Shown here: positions 1 through 11,202 of the stretch, piece after piece | How the letters are laid out: every line of letters begins with the position of its first letter | How positions within the stretch are numbered: the stretch's first letter is position 1 | From: Anaeramoeba flamelloides | Taxonomy: Eukaryota; Metamonada; Anaeramoebidae | Assembly (NCBI GenBank): GCA_027625915.1 | Contig: JANTQA010000026.1 | Location: forward strand, 5,022,001 to 5,086,000 | Reading direction: 5' to 3' | Length of the DNA: 64,000 nucleotides | The notes under the pieces: model-generated | The model's input: the letters and a program-made list of their open reading frames with translations, nothing else | Databases searched by the model: none | What the model was told of the DNA's origin: nothing | Position numbers and translations under genes: made by a program

Positions 1-112
1 CTTAAACAAAGTTGTATTTACTAAAAAACAGTTGAAATAAAGAAATAGAGTACTTAAAAAATGAAGTCCCAAAAATTACAGAATAAAATAAAAAATATCA
101 GAATGTTTTTTA

Positions 113-504
113 CGGTCAGTTCTAACATTAAGACACGGACTTTCAGCAGAATTTAAATTACAAAATAAACTCAAATTAAAGCATACAGTCAGTTTCACTT
201 TTAAGGCACAAACTTTCAAAGAAATTTAAGGCACAAAAAAATCTCAAATTAAGGCACAAAATTTGGAATTTTTTTTTTACAATTTGTTTTACTAGAATAT
301 AAATTTTGTGCCTTAATTTGAGATTTTTTTTGTGCCTTAAATTTCGTTGTTAGTTTGTGCCTTAAAAGTGAAACTGACTGTATATTTTGGAATTTTTTTT
401 TTACAAATTATTTTCCAAGAATTTGAATTTTATGCCTTAATTTGGAATTATTTTTGTGACTTAAATTTCGTTCAAAGTTTGTATCTTAAAATTGGAAATG
501 ACAG
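113..504. mobile_element. Palindromic MITE (outer copy), TA-flanked
   Basis: The outer arms are inverted copies of each other: bases 113-183 match the reverse complement of about 430-504. The arms begin CGGTCAGTT and CTGTCATTT and are flanked by TA (111-112 and 505-506), the usual target duplication of Tc1/mariner elements. The arms hold repeated AAGRCACRRACTTT blocks. It has no coding capacity. A younger copy of the same family sits in its centre (186-380). The outer arms are more diverged than the inner ones, so it is the older insertion. Confidence 0.7.
186..380. mobile_element. Palindromic MITE (inner, nested copy)
   Basis: A 195-bp near-perfect palindrome whose ends read CAGTCAGTTTCAC and GTGAAACTGACTG, with TA on both sides (184-185, 381-382). 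Each arm carries three AAGGCACAAA blocks spaced about 20 bp apart. The arms differ at only a few positions, so it is fairly recent. It lies inside the centre of an older copy of the same family. No ORF. The TA flank and CAGT end suggest mobilisation by a Tc1/mariner-type transposase encoded elsewhere (inference). Confidence 0.75.
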
Positions 505-506
505 TA

Positions 507-935
507 TTTTATTTTTATTATTAAAGGAGGCAGTGGGTGGTATACTTAATATCCTCTTACCGCGATTGGATAATTTTGAATTTTCAAAATAAAAAGAAAA
601 TATCCTCAATTTTCTTTTTATTTATGAGATTAAAAAATAACAATTGTTTACTTTTCCGGAATTTTCTGTTTATTTGCGAAGTGTTCTAGGGTTTTTTTTT
701 TTTTTTTTTTGCTTTTTGAAATAAACCGAAAATTTATTAAAATTTTCTGTTTATTTCAAAAAGTAAAAAAAAAACCTAACGAAAATCAATATATTTTAAT
801 AATCAAATAAACTCATTTTCATTAAAGTGGCTAAGTTTTGTTCAATAAATAAAACATATTCTATGAGTTTAATTCATCATTCTTCTCAAAATAATTTTTC
901 AATTTTCAGATCAAAATCATTCTTTCTCATTTTGT

Positions 936-981
<46 letters not shown>

Positions 982-1742
982 AGTAAAATTGAAAAAAATA
1001 AAAATGATTTAAAGTCCAAAGTAACTTGAAGAAAGGTGAGGACTTTGTAATTTATTTTAAAATTTTGATATTTACAATAAAAAAATCTTATGTCAACAAT
1101 TTTAATTACCAAGGTAATTGGGAAGTTTCACATGTTTCATTCTATTGAAAGGGTATAAAAATTTTTTTAACATTATTTTTTGTTTTTTGAAATTTGTGAT
1201 TTTTACACGTATTTCTTTTATGGTTCTCAGTCCGAATTCTAAGTTTAGTATTTTTTTTTATTTCTAAAAAATTCTATGTTTGGTTGATTCTTTCAATAAA
1301 AAGGTGAATTATTCTATTTTTAGCTCAGTGTCTTTGATTAAAATGGGGTTTGTATTTTTAAATAGAATTATATTTATAAAAAGAAAAAATATCGAATAAT
1401 TATTTCGTTTTCATGATGATTATTATTGGGGGGGGGTCTTTGCAATTAAAAAATTGAAAAGATATTTTTTTTTTTTTTTTAATTCCAAATATTTATTTTG
1501 AATAATGAAATATAAGTATGGTGGTAGAGGGATTTTTATATTGAAAAGTAATTTTAAAAATAAAAATTGATTAATATCGATTTTTATCATTAGTATAAAA
1601 TCTAATAGGTTTTTTGAAAATTGATATATAATTGTTTTTTTGAATAATATAGACTAAAAATAATTGGTTACATTTATTTAAAATTAGTCTACAAAATAGT
1701 AACACCTACCTGTGCTCAAGAAATAATAGCCTTAAGTAATAA

Positions 1743-1777
<35 letters not shown>

Positions 1778-1976
1778 ATTTTTGCTGTGTTGGTGTATTT
1801 TTCAAGATTTGTGTAATAGGGTTAAGTTTGTGGTAATTTTTGAAGTTGTATCTTCAATTTATATAAATATTTAAAAAAGATTTTTTTTTTTTTGAGTAAA
1901 AATTATTTTATAGATAATATTGTTTTGTTCTGATATTTATTGATGGAAAAATTGAACAATTTGATTTTTAATCGAA
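507..1976. other. Gene-free spacer with low-complexity tracts
   Basis: No exon could be supported. It holds a short inverted repeat at about 660-778 (a member of the TTCTAGG/AACAGAAAA repeat family seen again at 42, 46 and 56-57 kb), a T run near 936-973 and an alternating TA tract at about 1747-1772. Confidence 0.6.
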
Positions 1977-3281
1977 TTGGGATTTTGTATCGGCTCTTTT
2001 AATTATAAAAATAGTTTTTCTTTATATGTTAATTTTTTTATTTTTCAAAACAATATAATTTTTTTTGGCTACAAAAATATTATAAAAACAGAAGGAATAG
2101 GGGTTTATCAAGGAGATCATCTTTCTTCCTTAATGTTTGGATTTATCAGCCATTTTTTAATTGAAAAAATAATAGATTTAGTCCCTCATGTTCAAATGTT
2201 TGTAGATGATTTAATTTTAAGAATGGATGGGTCTATTCGAGAAATTGACAAAAAATTAATATTATTTTTTAAAATTATTCAAGAATTTGAAATGAACCCA
2301 AATAAAGATAAAACTTTAAAATCAAACCAATTATTCATAATAAAGTATTTAGGAATTTGGCTTGAAAAAGAGAAACATTTAATCAAAACTTTGAAATTGT
2401 AAAGGCAAATTTAAAAAAAATCAAAATGATTTTTAACCAACAACCATTAGCCAAAGGGGTAAAATTGCAAATGTTTAAATCGATATGTATTAGCCAATTA
2501 TTTTATGGATTAGTTATTTACAATCTAACCCAAAATGATTTTAACTTGATAGATGTTTGGATAAATAAAAAAAGCAACAAAATTTTTAAAAATTAATCCA
2601 CACTCTCTCAGAATAATTTATAAAACCGAGACAAAAATAGAACAAGTAAAAATTTCTATACATAAAAGAAGATTTAAACTCAAAAATAAATTAGAAAATC
2701 TTTGTTTCAAAAACAAATGAAAAAATTTAAAATTTTCCAAAAAAGACAACGAAAATATTAATTGGAAAGCAGAAAATCTAAAATTGCTAAATGCAAATCT
2801 TAATCAATTTAGAGAAAACTTAATAATAAATAGTTCGGGGTGGAAAGGTCAAGAATATATAAAAATCATTAATTACAATAGCAATATAAACAAACAACAA
2901 AAATATTTCAAATGGAAGGGCTCTACTTCCATCTTAAAACTAAGAAATTTCACAAATTTTTTAAATGGATATTCTTATGTTTATGATAAGAATAAAACAA
3001 AAACAAAATTTTGCAATTTATGCAAAAAATATTTCAACTCAGAAATTATTGAAGATATCGATCATTTTTTATGGTACTATCCATTCTATAAAGAAAATCG
3101 AATAATTCGGATTATAGATTTAATTCAAATTAACAAAAATACTAACAATAATATATTTGATATTATTCGAAATAAAGACTCATTGTTTATTTTATCATTA
3201 GTTAATTATAAAGAGAATTATGATTATTTATTGAGATTTCTAAACAAAAATTTCGAAATTAGGAATGTAAGAGGAAATTGA
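1977..3281 (+). mobile_element. LINE fragment 1 (RT palm to C-terminal zinc knuckle), broken
   Basis: The translation shows hallmarks of a non-LTR retrotransposon reverse transcriptase: GVYQGDHLSSLMFGF (family form GxxQGDPLSPLLF), then the catalytic FVDDLIL block, then EMNPNKDKT. After a shift of reading frame near 2370 and further breaks between about 2560 and 2730, the C-terminal region resumes at about 2740 with KWKGSTSILKLRNFTNF and a degenerate CNLC...DHFLWYY zinc-knuckle region in which the last Cys is Tyr. It ends with a stop near 3281. It is 5'-truncated, as is usual for LINEs, and aligns throughout with the fragment at 40.6-41.8 kb. Dead copy. Confidence 0.85.
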
Positions 3282-3803
3282 TTTCCTACCTTCAAAATAA
3301 AAAAAAATATAATTTTAGTGCTATTTTAATACAATCAAAAAAATCAATAAAATCTTTGTTTTTTTTTTTTTTTTGTTAAGAATCAAAGAAAAATGATATT
3401 TTCCCAGATTTTTTGTCAAAAAATTCTAATTTAATATTTCAATATAGTAATAATTCAATTTTAAAAATTTCTTTAAAAAACTATATTTCTTGTTTCCATT
3501 AGTTTATACTAAACAAATGGTAGGGTTATTAATTAATACCCATTGGGTAAATATTCTGAACATGGGTTGAGAAATGTACTTATTCTCTGTTATATGGTGG
3601 CCAGAATATTTGCGTTAAGTTAAAAAAAAATAATTTGAAGTTGGTATATTTCAGAGAAACAAAAATATTGTAATGGTTTGGTTTTTTTTTTTGTTTGTAT
3701 TTTTTTGAATATTTAAAATATCCTTTTTTTATGGAATGTGGTCATGTAAAAGTCATAAGATAGGATACCTTGTGGTTTAGAACCACTTAACTTTATTTGT
3801 TAA
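3282..3803. other. Gene-free spacer
   Basis: Sequence 3' of the LINE fragment. I see no ORF, RNA gene or clear repeat beyond AT-rich runs. Confidence 0.5.
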
Positions 3804-4075
3804 ATACTGTTATTTTCTAATTAATAAATGAAAATTTTTCTTTAAAGTTTCAAAATGAATATTAATTATTTCACTCAACTAAATTAGAAGAGTAAAAAAT
3901 TTTATCTTAGGGTTCAAGAAGGAAGTTTATTTTATTTCCTAAAAAGTTCATTTCTAACCGAACTTGCAAAGATCTTTTGGATTACTTCAACTTAAAAACT
4001 AGAAATATATTTTGGAATGTGAAATAAAATTTTTCATTTTTTATTTGGAAAATAATAGTATTATTGTCTTAATAG
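3804..4075 (+). repeat. Palindromic repeat, full copy
   Basis: The left edge (ACTGTTATTTTCTAATTAAT, from about 3807) matches the reverse complement of the right edge (about 4020-4070). The left 185 bp matches, in inverted orientation, a second copy at 9745-9935, including the block GTTCATTTCTAA near 3948. Probably a nonautonomous DNA element; no coding capacity. Confidence 0.6.
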
Positions 4076-5364
4076 TAATGACAATAAATGAAGTATGGGT
4101 AAAAAATATTATTTAATAAGTAAAAAGTGCTTTTTGAAATTCTAGGATAAAATAATATATTTCAAATGGTTTTTGGTTATCTCTTACTTGACTTAAATAT
4201 TCGCTTTATCTAAATATATAAATTATTTTTGCCCTGGCCTCGAGTGTATTTAAAAATCAAATTGAGAGTGAGAAAAGTAGAGGTATTTTTATTTCCAACC
4301 TTTTCAAGATAAATTCCAAATTTAACTTTAAACATAGTTTGCCAAAAAGTACAAATTTACAAAAAAAACTCTAAATTATCAGTTTTAACAAGATCTATTG
4401 ACTATCTATTCTTTTAAGTCGATAAATATGATGTTCCAACTTTAAGTAATATTTATTCAACATAAAATTCGGATTGTTCTTCAATTTCAGTTAGGGTCAA
4501 AATTGAGAGCATGATTTAACTGTTCTTCCATTACAAACATTTTTTTCGGAATCCAGAAACTTCAAGTACTCAAATAAAAAACTTCTTCCCCCAAGTGTTG
4601 TTAACCTTAATTAAAAATAATTAATCAAAATTTATAAGCAAAATTCCAAAAAAGAAATGATACCTTCTTTCTCTCAATTTTGTATTTCATCTATTATAAA
4701 TAAGAAAAAGCCACTTAACTTTGATAATCTTTTCAGAACTGATCATTAAATGATTTAATCTTGAAATAGCTTTCGTTTTTAAGGTAAAAATTTTCTAAAG
4801 CTTGTTCTTGCATCGAAAAATAATTTGAGTTAAAGAAAATACGGTAAAAAGTTCCATCTAATTAAAATCAAAGTAACTAACGATGTAGAAAAATCACAAT
4901 GGTTATAATTTAAGGTTTATTTTTGAAATCGAAAAGCATTCAAAATTTTTCGTGTAAAAATCGAAAATAGTCTCAATTTTTTTTGTTTAGAAAAGAAAAC
5001 TTTTTACTCAAAACTTAGAGATCCCTTACTCTATCAGAAAAATATATTTCCGTTCAAGAAGAAAAAAGATAGGTAAATATTTTTTTTCTTGATCCAAAGA
5101 AACTGTTAATAAGTTTTGATCTGCTTTTAAAATTCCAGTGTAAGACTAATTTAATTTGAAAGCAACATAAAACTGATCACAAGCAATTTTTGACTGAAAT
5201 TAAAGCTTTAATTCTTTAAGAATTAAAAACAGGATTAAATACATTTGAAATTAATGAGAAGCATCTCAGAGAACATTTAGAAAATATGTTACAGAATCTC
5301 TATTTGGGGTAACAAAAAATCATTTTTCTCAGAAACAAAACAAAACATAAGCAAAATAATTTAA
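4076..5364. other. Gene-free spacer and 5' flank of the LIM gene
   Basis: AT-rich sequence without supportable exons. The last 80 bases before the LIM ATG are A-rich and presumably contain its 5' untranslated leader. No recognisable promoter element. Confidence 0.5.
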
Positions 5365-6264
5365 ATGAGTTACGAATGGGTTTCAGAACGGTTTAAGGAA
5401 GACAATGTCGAAGAAGTTATGGGGGACATGATTGGCTCACAAGAAATACAGGAAAGAAGAGTTAACAGCACAAAGGTTTGTGACGGCTGCAACCGCAAGA
5501 TCTTTGGAGAAGGGATCAAATACGAAGGGAAGATTTACCACAAGAAGTGCGTAAATTTTGACTTTACTTGCTCCATTTGTAACGGGAAGATCTTGTCGCA
5601 CCAGCTGGTTCAGTCAGAGTCCGGAGCATGCTTTCATCCACTCTGCTTTAAGTGCTCTGTGTGCACAAAGAAATTAAATGCGGGGGGCAAATACACCGAG
5701 CGCAACGGAAGGGTAATGTGTGTGACCTGTGGATCACAGGTGAGAACACAGATCAAGAGAACCAACTACCAACAGGTTATGCAGCAACGAGAAAAGGATC
5801 AAGAACGCGTTGACCAAATCAACAGAAACCGAAACCGAGGGAAAGAGCGCTGCGCTGCATGTGGAGAGATCATCGTTGATCAACAAGCCATTAAGGCGCT
5901 TGGTAAGCTGTTCCATGGGAAGTGCTTTGTCTGTGGCAGATGCGGAATGAAATTCGAAAACAACAAATTTCAAATGGTTAATGGGCTGCCATACCATCCC
6001 CGCTGCTGTCCGAAAAGAGCAAAGGAAAGATGCCAAGGCTGCGGGGACGAAATCACGGGCTTATACGTAAAAGTGCAAAATAGCCTGTATCACAAGGATT
6101 GCGTTAGATGCACCGATTGCAACAAACCAGTCGCAACTGGCTACGCAATGGTAAACGGCCAAATTAAATGCCCAGACTGTGCAGTCGTTGTAAAATTAAG
6201 AAGAACAGAGTTTAGAAGAGGATTTGTTGTAGATCCAAAAACAGGAAGAAAAATCTATAAATAA
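5365..6264 (+). CDS. LIM-domain protein (three LIM domains plus an N-terminal half-LIM)
   Basis: An intronless 299-residue protein. Zinc ligands are clear. C69/C72-H91/C94-C97/C100-C119/C122 is a canonical LIM. C163/C166-H184/C187-C190/C193-H211/C214 is a second, and C223/C226-H243/C246-C249/C252-C269/C272 a third. An extra C39/C42-H59/C62 set precedes the first and looks like one zinc finger of a LIM lacking its partner. A basic linker (about 127-162) separates LIM 1 from LIM 2. There is no catalytic domain, so it is a LIM-only adaptor of the paxillin/CRP/PINCH kind; such proteins usually scaffold actin and adhesion complexes (family knowledge). The ATG at 5365 is the first in frame and follows an A-rich leader. 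Its GC content is clearly above its surroundings, the codons are well conserved and it ends in TAA. The exact orthologue is unknown. Confidence 0.92.
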   Translation: MSYEWVSERFKEDNVEEVMGDMIGSQEIQERRVNSTKVCDGCNRKIFGEGIKYEGKIYHKKCVNFDFTCSICNGKILSHQLVQSESGACFHPLCFKCSVCTKKLNAGGKYTERNGRVMCVTCGSQVRTQIKRTNYQQVMQQREKDQERVDQINRNRNRGKERCAACGEIIVDQQAIKALGKLFHGKCFVCGRCGMKFENNKFQMVNGLPYHPRCCPKRAKERCQGCGDEITGLYVKVQNSLYHKDCVRCTDCNKPVATGYAMVNGQIKCPDCAVVVKLRRTEFRRGFVVDPKTGRKIYK

Positions 6265-8264
6265 GTCTGTGATCGTTCTTCAAAGAAATCCATATTTTTT
6301 TCAATTGATCTTCTTTTTCTTTTTCTTTTTCATTTTTCATTCCTTTTTATTTTTCTATTTCTTTTTCTTTTTCTTTTTTTTTTTTTTTTTTTGTTTAATT
6401 TTGTTAAAAAATTGATGTTTGAAATTTTTTTTTACCTCTTATTTTGGAGAAAAAAAATATCCTTTCTTTATTTTTGAATTTTTCCCTTTCTTTTTAAAAA
6501 ATAACGACAAAGAAGTTCCAAGTGTTTTTGGCACTAGAGCTAACTTTTTTAATTGAATGTTTTACACGACTAACAACGAAAAAGAAACTACAACTACAAC
6601 AACCAAAGTTCACAAAACACCAAAAGAGGAGACCTCTTTTAAGATACTTTGATTATCAATAATATAGATAAACTCTTTGGAAAATTGATTAATTAAGGAA
6701 GAGGGTTCATTTTAATTTTGTAATATTTTAATTGTGAGAACATTGCTAAAGAAAATATTTTTTGAGTGTCACAGGATATTGAAACTTTGAAATCAAAATA
6801 CCATTCACTGCTCTATTTGTAAAAAATACCTAAAGCACAAAAAGATTTGGATTTTTACTGTTTCAATTTTCTGAACATTTGTTTTTTTTGATTTTAATAA
6901 ATGATGTTTTGAATCGAGAAATATGTGGAGGCAAATGAGTGAAATTAATCTAGAATAAACCAAAAAAATAGATGTGAGAAGGTGTGTATTTTAAACCAAT
7001 CTTTTTCTTTTTGATTCTTAAACAAGAAAAATCACCATCTACCAAATTAACTTTTCACAATAAAGATTGAAAATATGAAATTATTCTCCATACGTATTTT
7101 TTCGAAGATCTTATTTCTTTATATTCTTAATTTTGTTGAAAATAAACATAGCATTCTGATGATTTCCAACCAATTTCCTCTTTATTGTTTTCTTTTATAC
7201 CCCAGTTTAAATTTATTTTCACAAATATTCTTTCCAATATTTTTATCAAACAATCCAAAAAAAAAAAAAAAAGAATACAGTTTCAAAGATTAAAGTAAAG
7301 GGATTGAATTATGAATCAAAAAACAATTATAAAAGATTCAAAAAAAAAAAAAAGAAAGCATATACCTAAAATTTTTATCAACATTTTCAATTATTATGGT
7401 ATTTTCTAATTGATCACAAATAAATAATTATCAAATCAAACCAATTCGCCCAATAAACCCAAATTTTTGAAAGAATAGAGAATTCAAAAAATATCAAAAT
7501 TTCCTGAACAAAACTAGAATTAGACGATTTAAATGAAAAAATGAAAATAGAAATGGAAATTCGCCTTGAGAAATTCTACAGAAATTTTAATAATTCTTTA
7601 ATCAAAGATTTTCCAAATAAAAGTAGTCCCATGAAGAAGAAGAAGAAAAAAATTAGATAATAAATTAGAAAAAATCTTTATAAATATTACAGATAAGATC
7701 AAAATATAACTGTTTTTTTTTTTTTAGAGTCAGTTTTACCCGTAGCACATGAACTTTGGATTAAATTTAGGGTATATAAAAATATTCTCAAATTTAAGTA
7801 CATATATTTGTATCCAATCAAAATAGTTTTCATTAAAAAAAACCCAAAAATGTACCTTGATTTGAATACATTCCCCCCCCTAAATTCACGTTCAAAGTAG
7901 AAACCTTGAAATTCATACAAAATATATCATTTTTTGATTAGTTTTGTTTCTATTTTTCTAATTGCTAGAAAAATTAGTTTTATTAGATAATTACCACCAC
8001 TATATTTATTTAACCATTAGTATATCTATGCTAGTAATAATTTTAATTATTCAATTTTGAATAAACAAAGCCACGCGAAAATAGTAATATGACCCACACA
8101 CCTACACCCATACACCCCCCCCCCCCCACACACACACAATTCTAAAGCAATACCAAAGTTTATTTAAAAAGAATACTTTGGATTTATAAAAAATAATTTC
8201 TAGTTTTCTGTTATAATAATGATTTTTATTCAATATTTTTTTTTGATCATACTGGAATATTGAA
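6265..8264. other. Gene-free spacer, 3' flank of the LIM gene
   Basis: It starts with a pyrimidine-rich TTTTTC-type tract (about 6300-6392), probably the 3' untranslated region. A short palindrome AAAGAGGAGACCTCTTTT lies near 6622. C-rich and CA-rich simple sequence occurs at 8095-8140. The open frames here are hydrophobic AT noise, and I support no gene. Confidence 0.5.
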
Positions 8265-8266
8265 TA

Positions 8267-8457
8267 CAGCCAGTTCCACCCTAAGGTAGAAACTTCAACG
8301 AAATTTAAGGCACATTAAAAATCTCAAATTAAGGCACAAAATTCAAATTCTAGTAAAATAATTTGTCTAAAAAAATCCAAATTTTAAGCCTTAATTTGAG
8401 ATTATTTTGTTCCTTAAATTTCTATTAAAGTTTGTGCATTCAATTTAAAACTGGCTA
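8267..8457. mobile_element. Palindromic MITE, second locus, decayed
   Basis: Same family as 186-380: ends CAGCCAGTT and AACTGGCT, TA flanks (8265-8266, 8458-8459), and inner AAGGCACA blocks in inverted arms. The arms are more diverged than in the inner copy near 0.2 kb. Non-coding. Confidence 0.7.
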
Positions 8458-8459
8458 TA

Positions 8460-9744
8460 AACCAAATTTCATCAACCAGAAAAATATCTCTTTAGGGTAT
8501 ATTTTTCCCTTAAAAAAGAAATAAAAAAATTAAATATTAAAACTAACCTACATGATATAATTTATTTTCACCAAATTTAAAATAAATTATTTATAATATT
8601 AGAAAAAGACTTTAAACTCAACTTTATTATATAAAAAAAAAACAATTTTACAATAAAATAATCCATTTTTTCAAGAATAGACCTCTTAGAAAAACCATTT
8701 TTTCGAGAACAAAGAAGTAAGTATAAAACAAATTTTCACCCTTGAAAAATATCATAAAATTGAGATCAGAAATTTTAATATCTTTTATTAATGATGTAAT
8801 ATTTGCAAACAAATTGGATTATTATTAAGAACAATTGAATGTTAAATGGCCATTTTGGATTTTTTAATAGTTTTCTAGCATGATTGAGTCTAATGATATT
8901 TTTTATAATCAAGAATCATCCTTTTAGAGATATATTATAAGTCTTTAAATAATCACAACACGTTTAGAATGGCTATTATATCTTGATATCTCAAAAATTT
9001 CGTTTAAAGATATTTACAAACTCAATCTAATTGAAACACTTATTAAATCACAAAACAGTTTAATTATAGATGTACTCAAAAAGTTAATTTTTTAAACAAA
9101 ACATTCGCTTATCAAACCCAAGAAATATCTCATGATTTAAAACATTTTATCAATTTAAGAATACTAATTTGAAAAAAAGAAACATTTGACCTTAAAATCT
9201 TGAGAAATTCAAATAAAGATTTTAAAATTTTTGCTTTATTAAAAATCTTTTCGGTTTTGAATAAGAATTTTATTTGTAAAAATATTAAGAAAATTGTAGT
9301 ATTAGTGACCTTCTAAATATCCTTTTCTTGTACCGTTTTGGAAATAGAATTATATGATTTAAGAATGGAAACCAAATAAAATAATTGTTTGAATTTTTTT
9401 TGGTTCTTTCTGTTTTTAGGAAGATTTTATACTGTTAATTGTAAAATAAAAAGATCAAAATTTTAAATCAACTTTCCATAAAATCACATCCCAAGAATTA
9501 AAATAAATTATCAAAAGTTCCCAATTCTCAAAGGTAAATTTATCATTTAAACTGATTTTAAGAGTGAAAAATTTGAAATGTTGCTTGATTGTAAAATCTT
9601 TTTTTGGAAAGCTGAATGAAAATTTTGTTCCATTTATTTTGCAACAGATAGTAAGCATTTTTTATTCTCAAATAAAAATTACTATTATTTTCCAATTAAA
9701 AAACAAAAATTTTTCGTTCACATTCCCAAATATTTTTCAAGTTT
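8460..9744. other. Gene-free spacer
   Basis: AT-rich; nothing recognisable. The overlapping short ORFs on both strands near 9455-9758 look like chance. Confidence 0.5.
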
Positions 9745-9935
9745 ATAAGTTGAAGTAAAACCTAAGATCTTTGCAAGTTCGTTTAGAAATGAACTTTTTA
9801 GGTAATAATCTAAACTTCCTCTTTTAACTCTAAGATCAAATTTTTCCTCTTCTATTTTGATTGTAACAGTAATAAATAATATACACTTTGGAAATTGAAA
9901 TAAAAATTTTCATTTATTAATAGGAAAATAACAGT
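9745..9935 (-). repeat. Partial inverted copy of the 3804-4075 repeat
   Basis: The reverse complement aligns with 3805-3990, for example GTTCATTTCTAA followed by CGAACTTGCAAAGATCTT. It ends about 50 bp before the next gene's ATG, so it may supply part of that gene's upstream region. Confidence 0.6.
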
Positions 9936-9988
9936 CTTCATTTTTTCTACATATTTATCTTCAAACATCACCCAAAACTTAAATTAAA

Positions 9989-10898
9989 ATGAGACGACAA
10001 AACCCAAGAATTAGAAATTATCCACAATCCCAATACAGTAAATCTTCACTTTACTCCGCTTGTGAAATGATTCAAAAAAAAATGTTGATTCTTTTTACTC
10101 TTTGTTTGTTTTGGTTTTTTTTTTTTCTTTTTAAATGTATTTTTTATTATTTCATTAAAATGCAACAATTAGCAAAAACAAGTGGCTTTCAAAAACAAAC
10201 CTTTAAGGTCTTTGAAAAAAAGCTCCAAGAAATTCAACAAATTACAAACGACCAGTTGTCTGTTCTTGAAGAAACTGATAAAGAAAAAGCACTTGAAGTT
10301 TTTGAACATTTTAAAACCTTCAGAGAAAGCTGCCTCAACCAACAGCTTGACAAAGCTGAAAAAACAATTTTAAAGATCGAAAAGATTTCTTTAAAAATTG
10401 CAGCCTTTCTTTACGACGAACTAATTACTTACAAAGAACGAGAATCTTTGGTAATCATTTGAAATTTTTCCTTTCTCACTTCCCAACTTTTCTCTTGTTG
10501 AATGAAAACAAAAAACAAAAACCACAAACAACAATCAAAAAAAAAACAAAAAACAAGCAACAAACAACAAACAAAAAACAACAAACAACAAACAATCTTT
10601 TTTTTTCTTTTTTTTCTTTTTTTTCTTTTCTTCATTTTATTGTTGGGAGATTTGCTTTTTTTTTTTTTTTATTTATTTTTTTTTTTTTGTTGTTTTTCAC
10701 AGCTTTGAGAATTTGTTTTCAAACGATCTGTCTTTTTTTTTAGGATCGGTTCTAAAAAAAAAAAGTTTTACCACTGAAAAAATTGTAATTAAGGTAGCAA
10801 GAACTTGGACTGAATCAAAAAACTGTTCATGGTTTGTTTTTTTATTAAATACAAAAGATGAAAAGGTGTTTATATCTCGATTGTTTCCAAATAATTAA
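9989..10898 (+). CDS. Small intron-bearing gene of unknown function
   Basis: The likely start is the ATG at 9989. Exon 1 (9989-10083) is followed by a pyrimidine-rich intron (about 10084-10182), and the frame is restored at a GFQKQTFKVFEKK stretch. Exon 2 (10183-10450) is strongly helical and charged (KKLQEIQQITNDQLSVLEE onward). A GTAATC donor follows at 10451. A T-rich tract ends in TTTTTTTTTAG at 10743, followed by an open frame to a TAA at 10898 containing KIVIKVARTWTESKNC. The frame after that acceptor does not fit exon 2 directly: either a tiny exon is missing or the true acceptor is near 10793-10796. I recognise no domain. Real coding is supported by the compositional contrast between exons and the poly-T introns; the product is unknown. 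Confidence 0.5.
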
Positions 10899-11202
10899 TA
10901 CAAAATTATTGTGTCAGTGGTTGAAACAAATGAATTTTTTTAATAATTAAACATTTGCTTGGTTACCAATGAATCCAATTGTTAACAAATTTAAGTACTG
11001 TTTTTATTTAACACACAGACATATTTTAGTTACAGCAACTAAAATTCAATTCAAAGATCTTTAATTACATTTTCTTTGAAAATGAAAGATATCTCTTTTA
11101 CTTTTACCAATTTTTTATTTGGTAACTTGTCTGTCGAAACACAATTCGTTGTAAAAAAAAATAACAAGTCTAATTGGATATCAAATAAAATATTAAAATA
11201 TT
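10899..11202. other. Spacer
   Basis: 3' flank of the preceding gene; nothing recognised. Confidence 0.4.

Noticed and set aside
347-592. 81-codon frame at the left edge
   Set aside because: Runs through the palindromic MITE arms; no ATG start and not conserved between copies.
5734-6036. Minus-strand 100-codon frame inside the LIM gene
   Set aside because: Exact antisense of well-supported LIM codons; no family resemblance.
7075-7293. 72-codon hydrophobic ORF
   Set aside because: Poly-A/poly-T driven composition, no splice context or homology; hydrophobicity follows from T-rich codons.
10429-10743. Several overlapping F/K-rich frames on both strands
   Set aside because: They read the homopolymer-rich intron of the gene at 9989 in different frames.
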